A stretch of 57,938 nt of DNA, taken from the NCBI GenBank assembly GCA_001768555.1, contig MEOD01000093.1, forward strand, positions 1 through 57,938, read 5' to 3'. The first letter of the stretch is position 1; every line of letters begins with the position of its first letter. Below, one piece after another: positions 44,601 to 50,318 of this stretch. Under the pieces are notes generated by a model. It was not told the origin of the DNA, searched no databases, and saw only the letters and a list, made by a program, of their open reading frames with translations. Origin of the DNA: Bacteroidetes bacterium GWF2_29_10. GTDB taxonomy: Bacteria > Bacteroidota > Bacteroidia > Bacteroidales > GWE2-29-8. The position numbers and the translations under genes are program-made.

Positions 44601-44738
44601 AACTACTTGATCCCTGCCTGCCTCAACAATAAGTTGGGCTTTAGAAAAATTTATGCTAAAAATAAAAATAAATAAAAAGATTAGCTCCTTAATGTTATAT
44701 GTAAGTAGCAATCGTATATATAGTATAAGTTGTCTCAT
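29622..44738 (-). CDS. Giant T9SS surface protein with about 58 Ig-like repeats
   Basis: An unbroken frame of about 5,038 residues. After a signal peptide (FLFIFIFSINFSKAQ) come about 58 units of roughly 75-80 residues, each with a leading Cys (for example AGADATICKGDSTIL), a Y-x-W core, TTTYTV, and a second Cys in NGCS, ending in VTVNPLP. Two larger cassettes interrupt the row at about residues 130-355 and 1660-1890; each holds a jelly-roll-like domain with DDFS and WRIDDF. Near residue 4870 is a PKD domain (SSNADSYYWDFGD), and the last 80 residues (YPNPAQNIINVSF ... LSPGIYFINIE) are a type A T9SS sorting domain. It is probably a long surface adhesin or matrix fibre. I chose the ATG at 44738; a longer frame to 44771 uses TTG or ATG codons that overlap or crowd the promoter. 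Base use is visibly less AT-rich than in its neighbours. Confidence 0.93.
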   Translation of the reverse strand: MRQLILYIRLLLTYNIKELIFLFIFIFSINFSKAQLIVEAGRDQVVCSGDSVIIGGTPTATGGTGTYTYSWYPSTGLTNTSASNPYAKPIIDTKYTVKVTSGGLTATDNVMVYVATQNGAISGLASKYCFSNPAVTLTGNPIGGTFSGPGILTVLGVTTFTPSVAGIGSKTITYDYVENPWIIITSFQDDFSTDKGWTGYDVGALDSGGWERKAINPNIAIACVGSAQPPDDATLTSNDSIVLGTFINSCYNLNIPQTYYITSPVINCSNLTNVTIQFAQSSSFSTFLDTFSVEVLGTDNLWHKMSKVAVNNFGWSFPSFNNVTYADNNSNFRVRFGIGPTNATNKYKGWRIDDFKVSGTFTATCNNQSTASTYVWADVNPDAGANKTICVNDSVQLTAKNLAGGTSTYSWAPSSTLSNKDTISPWAKPTITTTYRVTITNAGGCSAFDSVIVTVNPLPNISIAPSNATICEGNSITLTASGAGFKGTYTWNNGLDTGAIQTVSPTINTTYRVTGKDTKGCANVASSRITVNALPIITATVDKDTICKNDTVQLTASGGASVKYTWSNGASGAIVKNVIPTSTVTYIVTARDTITSCTTTASVKVFVNPLPNITITATKDEICINTDSSRLTASGATSYIWSNSLGSGASKYVKPIINTTYTVTGTDANACKNTASYIIKVNPLPTVGISVTKTAICKNDTLHLTGTGANTYAWNNPSSFVNPKIVNPTTTTAYTVTGTDVKGCTNTSSITITVNALPNVTASASPNPICKGDSTTLTGGGAVSYIWDIILGTGSKVAPTITTTYKVTGTNINGCTNTATITVTVNPIPIANAGADATICKGDSTILNASGGTSYSWSPTNGLNFANIANPKASPSITTTYIVKVTSFGCTATDNVVVTVNNLPVVIISSDKNNVCPATAVKLTASAAKTYVWGHTVDTSSIQNVNPNSTSTYKVTGTDANTCSNTASIIISVYPAATTTVTANRTAICKGDTTRLKASGGITYAWIPRNSLNDTTVSNPIASPTTTTNYLVTVTNSNGCTVTGNVSVAVNTPPVGSAGADVTICQGNSTTFNAFGGTSYSWSPSTGLSATNISNPTANPATNTTYIVKITNGFGCSATDDVVVTVNNLPSVIISSDKNNVCPATTVKLTASGAKTYIWGHTADISSIQNVNPNSTSTYKVTGTDVNTCSNTASIIISVYPAATTTVTANRTAICKGDTTRLKATNGGTYIWLPNDGTLNNINIATPIASPTTTTNYLVTVTNSNGCTVTGNVSVTVNTPPVGGAGADVTICQGNSTTLSAFGGTSYSWSPATALSAINIYDPIANPATNTTYIVTITNGFGCSATDDVVVTVNPLPVITITGGGSICPEGNTNINATYAGATNYIWSPSTGLSNANIANPIATPTVSTNYSVTVTDANGCKGSKSVVVNLYPVATTIVTANRYSVCGDTTMLKATNGVTYTWFPNDGTLNNINSATPIASPTITTNYFVTVTNSNGCTVTGSVNIIVSAPPTVEAGSDVSICTGASIQFNATSNGTTFSWTPTATIVSGVNTLTPTVTPPSTTKYIIYATSGACISKDSLVVYVNPLIINASDDQTICKGNSITLNVYGADNYIWTGGYTNSSITVTPLTTTTYNITGTKGTCIATEQIIVTVNSLNLSISGLDAEYCQNAPSVVVKGQHSGGVFYGPGIINDSIFSPELAGVGTHTITYVNSDTFTVVSNFFFDDFSTKTKGWSGYGEGGWDIAPVSTGSICDGTYQNPTQDYSPFTSDNGILGTYINSCYENNLTKKYFLSPWINCLDYEEVKISFYSNSAFESSNDAAVLEVFKGNWQTIYSNQTTPIQENSWTLKTFDVSTYADKNTLFRIQFGIGSTDASGTYKGWRIDDFSIVGKKQLICYDSVTQVVTVNALPIPEAGADQTICKGNSTTLSTTGGITYSWSSGVNTQSTIVLPLTDSLFYVTVTDNNCSAKDSVLVSVAELPIANAGVDQTICYGDSTQVTASGGINYQWSDGQTGNPVYFKPNITTTYTLTVNDGLCSSTDELIITVDSFYTKINISDDTICFGGSINLSVDTGISFIWTPQNGSLSDSSAQNTMAMPLNTTTYYVTVTNALACIATDTAIIVVNSLPVLTISNDTTICSKDTITITASGADTYLWSTGANSQSIKIPVNNTSYIYVTGYYDNGCYSKDSILITTLTLPLADAGWDRTICKGDSIFLAGFGGTTYSWSSGEDTAIIRISPPYSTTYILTVSDGICKNYDTVVVTVDSVDAKIYTSKDTICFGDSLQLSATGGITYLWTPQNGSLSDSSASNPIATPQVSTTYSVIIAGANTCVANLSIPITVHTLPIADAGSNITICKGDTATLTATGGKTYSWSTTEAIPVIKVTPTDSIMYYVNVTDSNSCSNIDSVFVTVNLAPSISVGADKSICKNDSILLVVASAPNYLWNTGEIKDSIYVQPDTTTIYTVIGIENNCSAYDTIVVMVDSITTKITADKTTICLGDSINLTATNGTTYTWSPNDLTLNDINIAKPVAKPTINITYSVSITGSNSCTATDEIAIIINPLPTADAGIDKTICLNDTVVLTASGAIDYLWANNSSIISGLDTATITILPNITDQYIVTVTDINGCSDADSVVVTVNPLPSINITGISTICNFDSSLLTVTGGTTYSWFASEIISNNTNDSILVKPSTDTKYLVSVIDTNTCSNIDSIEIKVNALPNVIANALPDTICYGTTTIISVTGAKTYLWDDVNLGNIENLEILPTVSATYIVTGTDDNNCTNIDTIEVVVNPLPVVEIIADTNYICRGVTLTLKGTNADSYFWSTAETTDSIIVAPTASIIYAITGTDANGCSATDDFVLNVFQLPDVTIDRLVNEVCIGSSITLSALGANTYTWDDNVGTTANVIVAPTTKTLYTVTGYDSNGCSDMDTMSVNVNPLPVIDAGPSGTICIGDSVQLHAFGGVIFKWDNSSSLNKDIYFNPWAKPTINTTYTVTITNSKGCSDTDVTDVTVNPLPIVTVSPDKEICMNSSTPIFATGGSTYTWFPKEAINDFTKDTAIVSPTVSVYYSVTVKDNNGCSETNRVFITVNPLPDVNVTQDKTIICLGDSAILTASGATNYTWSNGSTLAQIIVSPTDTIIYFVEGTDNKGCKGYDTVTVAVNQIPVADAGIDREICFGDTVTIKANYGMDLYNWTSGDNTKNSTVKPSSTETYILTVTKDGCTDTDDVIVTVYDNPILIVSGDQSLCFNDSVTITATGGNAYYWNTGDSIASITVKPAYTTTYYVTTQNQYNCTANDSVIVSINPLPTVNVTSDKSICIGQTVSLSASGADLYSWEPASSLDDNHSATPIASPTGTTTYTLTLTNNTGNCTATAQVVVNVFEYPNITYSNDTNICRGSVISLWASGGDSYKWSNGASDSAITIGDTASIIYAVTVSKNGCEKSGAIVVSVFQIPNIDAGTDTSLCIGDTIMLIATSSSVMNTYTWDNQQSINDSTITTPLVFPTNNTIYRLTTTDINGCSASDYITVIVNAIPVIKTDNLVYLCLNDSVNINVTGANYYTWDNGKTSNSIYVNPTENTTYKVTATDINGCSATDEVNIIINGLPTANAGEDRTICKNESISLLASGGETYYWSTSDTGKFINVTPSISIIYEVTVFDANGCSDMDTVGVRVIVPKVTMKTTDASICLNDSLYLFASGGDNYIWDNGDYDSIIHVSPDTTTKYFVTVSLYGCSTMDSINVSVNMLPTISIAKGIDTAICYGKKVNLIANGGVSYIWNNASTNDTLVVNPKFDTYYTITAKDINGCSGTDDIWVYINNLPVISAGEDISICQGSFEYLNLSGFNMGDVFKWNTAKTLSDSTIPYPLASPTVNTTYTVTVTDVNKCSASDNVVVTVLSLPTITVSKNDTICIYDSTNIIANSTTAAYYSWYPSTGLSYNNVKNPNTAPTSNTTYTVEVTDTNGCINTKSLSIKINPLPIVNAGNDTAICYGNNIKIYSSFGVKYKWLPQAGLSNDTVYNPNAFPMITTTYIVTVTDSNGCSNTDDIILKVNDLPLAFAGNDTMICNGTNILLNAVGGINYYWSPANSIDNDSIQNPLATPTITTTYIVTVVNTNNCSAADDIVVSLPVAKAQDDVTVCYNQEVIISATGGLSYSWSNGNMKDSIVIKETIDAYYTVTINDNICISIDTVFVKVNPLPVAYAGKDTSICFGATTSLVGSGGEYYYWSNQYDTAYMEVYPTITTTYTLTVIDNNNCSNTDDVVVFINPLPIVNAGNDLSICVGDTLNKGTITATGGLTYSWIPNTDIIDENTDSPILFPKNNKAYAVYATDVNGCVNNDTLVVFVNPLPFINLGFDTLICFGDTVKIKNKSAQATDTYLWSDNSTNAVLTISPEDTTQYTVTITDINGCFNSAQKTVKVLPVPFVDAGMDSAICFNKSIYLNGQGGVKYKWTPSLGLNNDSIPYPIATPLITTTYTLSITNYYKCTAIDSVVITVHPNPNSIVTGKQIICLQDIDTIIVTGASSYEWHTGDKNDTIIVSPKYNTKYIVTSQNEFGCVDIDSITVKVNPLPYTAMYSNYDTICSNNELILAAYGGFAYVWSEQGLTGQMIAFNPQTITDEYKQYIVTVTDTNICSITDTVNIFVKKAPIADAGTDFTTCFNALPVILDASASTHLGNTIIWSNGGYDTKTLVAPKVTTSYTLTIKSPNGCLDVDTVIVNVHDVVKPIITAKDNKTGFCDNTLNTNPVDVTLSLTVEPNYASYTWNNSSSTQTINVNDPGYYFITVIDNNNCVLISDSIEVKVFKTESPLVISDKPNNTACQNDTLMLFIDNDPDFNKYLSYVWSSGSVAPYIKVTQPKSFYDVTVTDRNGCVIIVDGVNVTLNPVPISSFTFKNTGRTLQFENLSSNADSYYWDFGDTQTSSETNPEHIFSQDGEYKIMLIATNQCASVSEYITIEVLEYNSIEELDILNAFAIYPNPAQNIINVSFKSSFNGNIFISNILGETINTKQNISTQNNNTKAIDVSKLSPGIYFINIESNNTVAKRKFIKQ
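41068..41934 (-). repeat. Near-identical internal duplication in the giant gene
   Basis: Positions 41068-41256 and 41746-41934 differ by only a few bases, with an offset of 678 bp (226 codons, three repeat units). Weaker matching extends on both sides, with a one-codon shift upstream. The pattern suggests recent duplication or gene conversion of a three-unit block. Confidence 0.85.
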
Positions 44739-44768
44739 ATTCAGTGCCAAAAAGTAAAATAAAAACAT

Positions 44769-44801
44769 CAAATATACGAATTTTTTTTAATAAATATTCA
44801 A
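44769..44801 (-). promoter_or_regulatory. Promoter of the giant surface-protein gene
   Basis: On the minus strand TATATTTG (44776-44769) matches TAnnTTTG, with TTG (44801-44799) 22 bases upstream. Transcription would begin near 44762, which supports translation from the ATG at 44738 with a leader of about 24 bases. Confidence 0.7.
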
Positions 44802-45284
44802 TTTTTATAAAAAAAATCGGTGTAATAAATAAATTATTCTATAATCAAGTCATTTCTCATGAATTTTAATTATATATTACACAAAACGGTCCATTATTAT
44901 GGAATAATATATTCGTAAATTAGAGAAGCTTATATTCACAAATAATTACTATTTAATTTAGTAATAAAATTTTCAAAATAAGTTTCTATTGAGAGTGTTT
45001 CATAAAAAATTGCATAATTATTTAATTAAGTTAACATTTTGTAAAAGGAGGGTGATAACAATATCTTTTTGTTAATTTCCTTTATAATTAAAGAATTATA
45101 GTCATTTTTCTTAATGTAAATAATTTATTTACGTACACTAATGCTTGTATTTAAAAAACTATTATTATTTTTGCTACCAATTCGATAGCTTAAATAACAT
45201 TAATCTTGTTGAATTGTTGGTAATAACAATAAGCATTTTTGATAAATGGAATAAAGTAAAAATAACATAATTATAAACATAAAA
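44802..45284. other. Long divergent intergenic region
   Basis: No gene is seen. The stretch is very AT-rich and separates the divergent giant gene and receptor gene. A candidate plus-strand promoter (TTG at 45145-45147, 18 bases, TATTTTTG at 45166-45173) would leave a leader of about 105 bases before the receptor gene. The leader contains a short inverted repeat, CAATTC/GAATTG. Confidence 0.5.
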
Positions 45285-47573
45285 ATGAGCCCAAATTTTA
45301 ATCTAAATAATTTTTATAAAAACTTATCAATAAGGAATAAACTTATAATGAGTTTTTTTTGGATATTGCTTTTCGTACTTATAAGTTTTGGATATTTATT
45401 TTGGAGTAGTATGAATGACGATTTAGATTCTTCATATAAAACGGATGTAGCAGGACGAATGCAAATGTCAAGTCAGAAAATAGCAGCATTAACATTTTTA
45501 ATGACTAACAAAAATGAAAATATTAGGAATGAAGCAAAAGAAGAATTAATTAAAACTATTGATTTATTTGAATCAATAATAAAAACACTAAAAGATGGAG
45601 GAATTATAGAAGGTACCGATTATTTGTTAAAACCAACTATAGAAAAAAATATTTTAATTAATATTCGTGAATTAGAAATTCTTTTTTCTGATTACCATGA
45701 AAATGTAAAAATACTTATTGATAACCATTTATTTGTAACAACTCCCTCTTATATTACCATAAATTCAAATGCACTGGAGTCGAGTATAGAACAAATAATA
45801 AATCCTATTGTAGAAAATGCTTTGCAAAGAGGCATAAATGATTTTATAAAAGGAGATATTTTAAAAACTACTAATAAATTAACAGAACTATATGCAGAAA
45901 ATGATGCTAAGATAAAGTCAGATAAAATAAAATTAAGAAACATCCTTTTTAGTATATTATTATCAATGATAATAATAGTTATTGCTTTGAATTTTGTTTT
46001 AATGCGAAAATACATTGTTATTCCAATTGGGAATATCTCTGATATTGCAAATAAAATAGCAGAAGGTAATCTTTCAGTAAAAATCACTTATAATAATATA
46101 AAAGATGAGTTGGGAAGAATAGGAATGGCTATAAATACTTTAGTAAACAACCTTAGGGAGTCTGCTCAGTTTGTAGTTCAAATAGGACAGGGTAATTTTG
46201 ATGCAAAATATAATGTTAAAATTAGTGAAGATATAGATATAGCAAACGATAATTTAGGCATAGCTTTGTTAAATATGAGAGATAGATTAAAAAGTATTGC
46301 CGAAAACGACAAATCAAGAAAATGGGCAACTGAAGGTTTTGCTAAATTTGGAGATATTTTACGACTTAACAATAATGATTTTAAAGAATTAAGTAATAGC
46401 ATTATTTCAAACCTTGTTAAATATTTAAAAGCTAATCAAGGCTGCATGTTTATTATTAATGATAATAACAATAATGATTTTTATTTAGAACTAGTAGCTT
46501 GTTATGCTTTTGAAAAAAAGAAATATTTATCAAAGAGAATAAGTAAAGGGGAAGGAATTGTTGGTCAAGCATGGCAAGAGGGGGATTATATTTATTTAAC
46601 TGAAGTTCCTAATAACTATATAAATATCACGTCAGGTTTAGGAGGTGCAAATCCAAGAAGTATATTGATTATGCCATTAAAAATAAACGAAGAAATTTTT
46701 GGAATAATAGAATTAGCTTCATTTGAGGAATTTTGCTCATATGAAATTGAATTTGTGCAAAAACTTTCAGAAAGTATTGCTTCTACAATTTCTACAGCAA
46801 AAGTAAACATTCGTACAAAAGAACTTCTAGAAATATCTCAACTACAAACGGAGGCAATGAAAGCACAAGAAGAAGAAATGCGACAAAATATGGAAGAACT
46901 TGCTGCTACACAAGACGAAATGTCTCGTAAAGGAGCAGAATTAGAGATTGTTCTTAATGCCGTAAATTCTACAATAGGAACCATTGAATACGATCTGCAC
47001 GGTTGTATATTATCTGTCAATAAGTTTTTCCTTGACATTACAGAAATGAAAGAAAAAGATGTTATAGGTAAAAAACACTATGATTTTGTAAATAAGAATA
47101 TAATTAACGATAAAGATTATAATGAAATATGGGACAAAATAAGTGATGGTATAACTCATAAATGTGAAATGAACTATATTTTTCCTAATGGAAAAAAAAT
47201 ATGGTTACTTGAAACTTATAATCCAATTAAAGATATGGATGGGAATATTATAAAAGCTTTAACAGGGGTAATTGATATTACGATAAACAAAAACTTACTT
47301 CTTGATGTTCAACAACAGAATGAAACGATGAAAGCACAAGATGAAGAACTTCGACAAAACATAGAAGAAATAGCTGCAATGAATGAAGCAATAGAGAAAG
47401 AACAAGAAGAGTTTAAAAAACTTAAAGAAAATGAATTAAAAGAACAAATCAGAATAACAAATACTTATGAGGATGAAATAACAAGTATGATGAATCTGTG
47501 GACAGAACATCTTGAAGGTGCAGAGAAGATGCTTGCGGAAAAATACGTTAACAATTGTAATAACAATAAATAG
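45285..47573 (+). CDS. PilJ/HAMP/GAF/PAS receptor-like protein without a signalling output domain
   Basis: A 762-residue membrane sensor. TM1 is at about residues 20-40; AGRMQMSSQKIA (56-67) resembles the PilJ-type chemoreceptor N-terminus; TM2 (about 222-243) is followed by HAMP. Then come a GAF domain (about 365-505), a coiled coil (EEEMRQNMEELAATQDEM), a PAS domain (about 550-675) and a second, similar coiled coil (DEELRQNIEEIAAMNEAI). I find no methyl-accepting signalling hairpin and no histidine-kinase, cyclase or other output motif. The next gene, 1 bp later, encodes a CZB domain, a module usually fused to chemoreceptors, so the two probably act together. Confidence 0.82.
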   Translation: MSPNFNLNNFYKNLSIRNKLIMSFFWILLFVLISFGYLFWSSMNDDLDSSYKTDVAGRMQMSSQKIAALTFLMTNKNENIRNEAKEELIKTIDLFESIIKTLKDGGIIEGTDYLLKPTIEKNILINIRELEILFSDYHENVKILIDNHLFVTTPSYITINSNALESSIEQIINPIVENALQRGINDFIKGDILKTTNKLTELYAENDAKIKSDKIKLRNILFSILLSMIIIVIALNFVLMRKYIVIPIGNISDIANKIAEGNLSVKITYNNIKDELGRIGMAINTLVNNLRESAQFVVQIGQGNFDAKYNVKISEDIDIANDNLGIALLNMRDRLKSIAENDKSRKWATEGFAKFGDILRLNNNDFKELSNSIISNLVKYLKANQGCMFIINDNNNNDFYLELVACYAFEKKKYLSKRISKGEGIVGQAWQEGDYIYLTEVPNNYINITSGLGGANPRSILIMPLKINEEIFGIIELASFEEFCSYEIEFVQKLSESIASTISTAKVNIRTKELLEISQLQTEAMKAQEEEMRQNMEELAATQDEMSRKGAELEIVLNAVNSTIGTIEYDLHGCILSVNKFFLDITEMKEKDVIGKKHYDFVNKNIINDKDYNEIWDKISDGITHKCEMNYIFPNGKKIWLLETYNPIKDMDGNIIKALTGVIDITINKNLLLDVQQQNETMKAQDEELRQNIEEIAAMNEAIEKEQEEFKKLKENELKEQIRITNTYEDEITSMMNLWTEHLEGAEKMLAEKYVNNCNNNK

Positions 47574-47574
47574 T

Positions 47575-47931
47575 ATGAATATTGATTTTTATTTAGCAAA
47601 ACATAAACATCTTATGTGGAAAATTAGGCTGAAAGCTTTTTTAATAGGTTTAAAAGATATGGAAGAAAAACAAGTTGTTTCGCATCATGATTGTGACTTG
47701 GGAAAGTGGCTTGATAATTTTGCAATGAATGAATATAAAAATATTGAAGAACTAAAAAAACTCGAAAAATTACATATTAAAATGCACAATGTTGTTGCAG
47801 ACATAGTAAGAGTAAAAAATGAAAATAATATGGAAGAAGCTTGCAAATTATACAAAATGATGAAAGCTTATTCTGATAATATTATTGCTTTACTTGATAT
47901 AGTTGACAATAAATTAAAACAAATTGGATGA
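47575..47931 (+). CDS. Free-standing CZB (chemoreceptor zinc-binding) domain protein
   Basis: A 118-residue soluble helical protein. The CZB pattern is complete: His in the first helix (AKHKHLMWKIRLKAF), the HHDCDLGKWLDNF motif with the zinc Cys, and two His in LEKLHIKMHNVV. In known receptors this 3His/1Cys site senses zinc or oxidants such as hypochlorous acid. I chose the ATG at 47575, 1 bp after the receptor stop; a longer in-frame start would overlap it by about 60 bp. Confidence 0.85.
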   Translation: MNIDFYLAKHKHLMWKIRLKAFLIGLKDMEEKQVVSHHDCDLGKWLDNFAMNEYKNIEELKKLEKLHIKMHNVVADIVRVKNENNMEEACKLYKMMKAYSDNIIALLDIVDNKLKQIG

Positions 47932-47944
47932 ATATGCTCTAAAA

Positions 47945-47990
47945 ACAAAAGACCTCACAGTTTAAATAAACTGTGAGGTCTTTTTGTTTT
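47945..47990. terminator. Strong bidirectional terminator
   Basis: A perfect 13-bp stem (GACCTCACAGTTT, 47951-47963, with 47968-47980) has a 4-base loop. TTTTTGTTTT follows on the plus strand and CTTTTGTTTTT on the minus strand. It serves the CZB gene and the facing carbamoyltransferase gene. Confidence 0.92.
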
Positions 47991-48004
47991 GTGTGTAATA
48001 GATT

Positions 48005-49006
48005 TTAAGCTCCTAAAGTAGCTACCATAACTGCCTTAATGGTGTGCATTCTGTTTTCAGCTTCGTCCCAAACAATTGAAGCAGGTGATTCGAAAACATC
48101 TTCAGTTACTTCTAATCCATCAAGTTTGAATTTTTTAAATACATCTTCTCCTATAGTTGTTTCTCTGTTATGGAAAGCTGGAAGGCAATGTAAGAACTTA
48201 ACATCAGGATTGCCAGTTAATTTCATTAATTCTTTATTTACTTGGTATGGTTTTAATAATTTTATTCTTTCAGCCCAAACTGAATCAGGTTCTCCCATAG
48301 ATACCCATACGTCAGTGTAAATAAAATCTGCATCTTTTACTGCTTTTTTAACATCGTCAGTAATAGTTATTTTTGCTCCAGTAGATTTTGCAATTTCTTT
48401 ACATTCTTTAACTAATGCTGCACTTTGTTGTAAAGATTTAGGAGCTGCTGTACGAAAATCCATCCCCATTTTTGCAGCACCAACTAATAATGAATTTCCC
48501 ATATTATATCTGGCATCTCCAAGATAGCATATTTTCATTTCATTATATGGTTTATTACTGTGTTCTTTCATAGTTAAAAAATCTGCTAATATTTGAGTTG
48601 GATGATACTCATTAGTTAAGCCATTCCAAACAGGAACTCCTGCATACATTGCTAATTCTTCAACTATTGCTTGTCCGAATCCTCTATATTCAATACCATC
48701 ATACATGCGTCCTAAAACTCGTGCTGTATCTTTCATTGATTCTTTTTGTCCTATTTGAGAACCTGATGGTCCTAAATAAGTTACATGAGCCCCTTGATCA
48801 TAAGCTGCCACTTCAAAAGCGCAACGAGTACGAGTTGAAGCTTTTTCAAATATAAGAGCTATATTTTTCCCTTTAAGTTTTTGTTGTTCTGTACCTGCAT
48901 ATTTAGCTTTTTTCAAATCTAAAGATAAATCAAGTAAAAACTTAATTTCTGCAGGGGTGAAGTCTAGCAACTTCAAAAAATGACGATTTCTTAAATTAAA
49001 AGCCAT
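48005..49006 (-). CDS. argF: Ornithine carbamoyltransferase (probably catabolic)
   Basis: The enzyme interconverts ornithine plus carbamoyl phosphate with citrulline. The carbamoyl-phosphate site STRTR is at residues 57-61, and HPTQILAD and [11 protein letters not shown] are the other family motifs. The 333 residues match ArgF/ArcB. It is 26 bp after the carbamate kinase gene and shares its transcript, so the catabolic direction (the arcB role) is the better inference, yielding ATP through carbamoyl phosphate. No arginine deiminase gene is in the window. Confidence 0.93.
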   Translation of the reverse strand: MAFNLRNRHFLKLLDFTPAEIKFLLDLSLDLKKAKYAGTEQQKLKGKNIALIFEKASTRTRCAFEVAAYDQGAHVTYLGPSGSQIGQKESMKDTARVLGRMYDGIEYRGFGQAIVEELAMYAGVPVWNGLTNEYHPTQILADFLTMKEHSNKPYNEMKICYLGDARYNMGNSLLVGAAKMGMDFRTAAPKSLQQSAALVKECKEIAKSTGAKITITDDVKKAVKDADFIYTDVWVSMGEPDSVWAERIKLLKPYQVNKELMKLTGNPDVKFLHCLPAFHNRETTIGEDVFKKFKLDGLEVTEDVFESPASIVWDEAENRMHTIKAVMVATLGA

Positions 49007-49032
49007 GTTGTATAAATATTAGGGTTATTAAA

Positions 49033-49974
49033 TTATTTTACTATTTTCGTTCCACAATTAGGGATTTGTAATTCTTTTGCTTCTGTAATTATCGTTTCGT
49101 GTCCACCATTAACAATAAAGTTTATAGCAGCTCTAACTTTAGGAGCCATACTACCTTCCGCAAAATGACCTTCTTGTATGTATCTGTTTGCTTCTTCTAT
49201 AGTTATTTTGTCTAGTTTTATTTCGTCTGGCTTATGAAAATTAATACAAACTTTTGGTACATCTGTAAGGATATAAAACTCATCTGCATTAATTCTTGCT
49301 GCAAGCATTGCTGAAGCAAGGTCTTTATCTATAACAGCATCTATACCAACTATTTCTTTTTTGTCATTATAGAACACAGGAATTCCGCCACCTCCAACAG
49401 TTATTACAATATTTCCCTCACTTGCCAATTGTTTAACTATTTGTGAATTATTTATTTCTATAGGAGTTGGGGAAGCAACTACTCTTCTCCAACCTCTTTT
49501 TCTAGGGTCTTCATTAAATACCCATCCATTTTCATCTATAAGTTTTTGAGCTTCTTCTTTTGAATAAAATGGACCTACAGGTTTTTGGGGATTACTAAAA
49601 GCAGGATCATTTTTATCAACAAAAACTTGAGTAACAATAGTAACTATATTTTTATTGATATTGTGTTTTAAAAGTACGTTTTTAAGTTGTTGTTCTATAA
49701 TGTAACCTATTGATCCTTGTGTTTCTGCAACACAGAAGTCAAGAGGCATTTTAGGTACTTTGTAATTATTTAATCCTGCTTCATGTTGAAGCAATACATT
49801 GCCTACTTGTGGACCATTACCATGTCCAATTACAATGTCATAACCTTTTTCTATTAGGTAAACCAAGTTTGAACAAGTTTCATAAACATTTTTTTCTTGT
49901 TCATCAAAAGTTCCAGCTTGATCACCTTTTATAAGGGCGTTTCCTCCGAATGCTATTACTGCTAATTTATTCAT
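49033..49974 (-). CDS. arcC: Carbamate kinase
   Basis: ArcC makes ATP from carbamoyl phosphate and ADP. The 313 residues begin MNKLAVIAFGGNALIKGDQ and contain DIVIGHGNGPQVGNVLLQHEA, in part, VVASPTPIEI, TVGGGGIPVF and DKDLASAMLAARINAD, all typical. I chose the ATG at 49974, where the conserved start begins, over an upstream ATG at 49998. A candidate promoter lies 22 bp upstream. Confidence 0.95.
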   Translation of the reverse strand: MNKLAVIAFGGNALIKGDQAGTFDEQEKNVYETCSNLVYLIEKGYDIVIGHGNGPQVGNVLLQHEAGLNNYKVPKMPLDFCVAETQGSIGYIIEQQLKNVLLKHNINKNIVTIVTQVFVDKNDPAFSNPQKPVGPFYSKEEAQKLIDENGWVFNEDPRKRGWRRVVASPTPIEINNSQIVKQLASEGNIVITVGGGGIPVFYNDKKEIVGIDAVIDKDLASAMLAARINADEFYILTDVPKVCINFHKPDEIKLDKITIEEANRYIQEGHFAEGSMAPKVRAAINFIVNGGHETIITEAKELQIPNCGTKIVK

Positions 49975-49995
49975 AAATAATAATATTATTTTTTG

Positions 49996-50024
49996 CAAAA
50001 ATATTAAATCTTATCAATAATCAA
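49996..50024 (-). promoter_or_regulatory. Candidate promoter of arcC-argF
   Basis: On the minus strand TATTTTTG (50003-49996) matches TAnnTTTG, and TTG (50024-50022) lies 18 bases upstream. The arcC start is 22 bp downstream. The -7 box overlaps the alternative ATG at 49998, which favours the ATG at 49974. Confidence 0.55.
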
Positions 50025-50261
50025 TAAAATTTTTTTAGTGCAAGGCAAGATATTCAAATAATTTACAACTAAACTCGTTTGTTAAATATTATATTTTCAA
50101 TATCATATAACTTTTACAGGGTGGTTACAAATAGACACAATATCTTTATTTGTAAACTATTCTATAATCTGGTATTGATTATAATGTTATCGTTTTATTT
50201 AACTAAAAAACAATAAATTATATGCAAACAATTTAGGGAAGCATTATTTATTTAGGATACT
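50025..50261. other. Divergent intergenic region between arcC and the TPR gene
   Basis: AT-rich with no gene visible. It is bounded by the arcC promoter on the minus strand and the TPR-gene promoter on the plus strand. I see no clear operator or RNA. Confidence 0.5.
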
Positions 50262-50295
50262 TTTGAATAAAAATAATTTATTTTATGTACTTTTG
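50262..50295 (+). promoter_or_regulatory. Promoter of the TPR-rsmA operon
   Basis: TTTG (50262-50265) and TACTTTTG (50288-50295) are 22 bases apart, fitting the Bacteroidota promoter form. The gene starts 24 bp downstream. Confidence 0.7.
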
Positions 50296-50318
50296 AGCCT
50301 TATAATATCAGCCAACTT

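Noticed and set aside
29622-44738. CRISPR array or tandem DNA satellite
   Set aside because: The repetition is at the protein level in units of about 75-80 codons with diverged DNA and an unbroken frame; there are no short identical repeats with unique spacers and no cas genes.
44739-44771. TTG or ATG start upstream for the giant protein
   Set aside because: The -7 promoter box overlaps or abuts these codons, and the extra residues make the signal peptide unusually long.
45749-47038. Minus-strand frames opposite the receptor gene
   Set aside because: They are shadows of a well-supported gene with recognisable domains.
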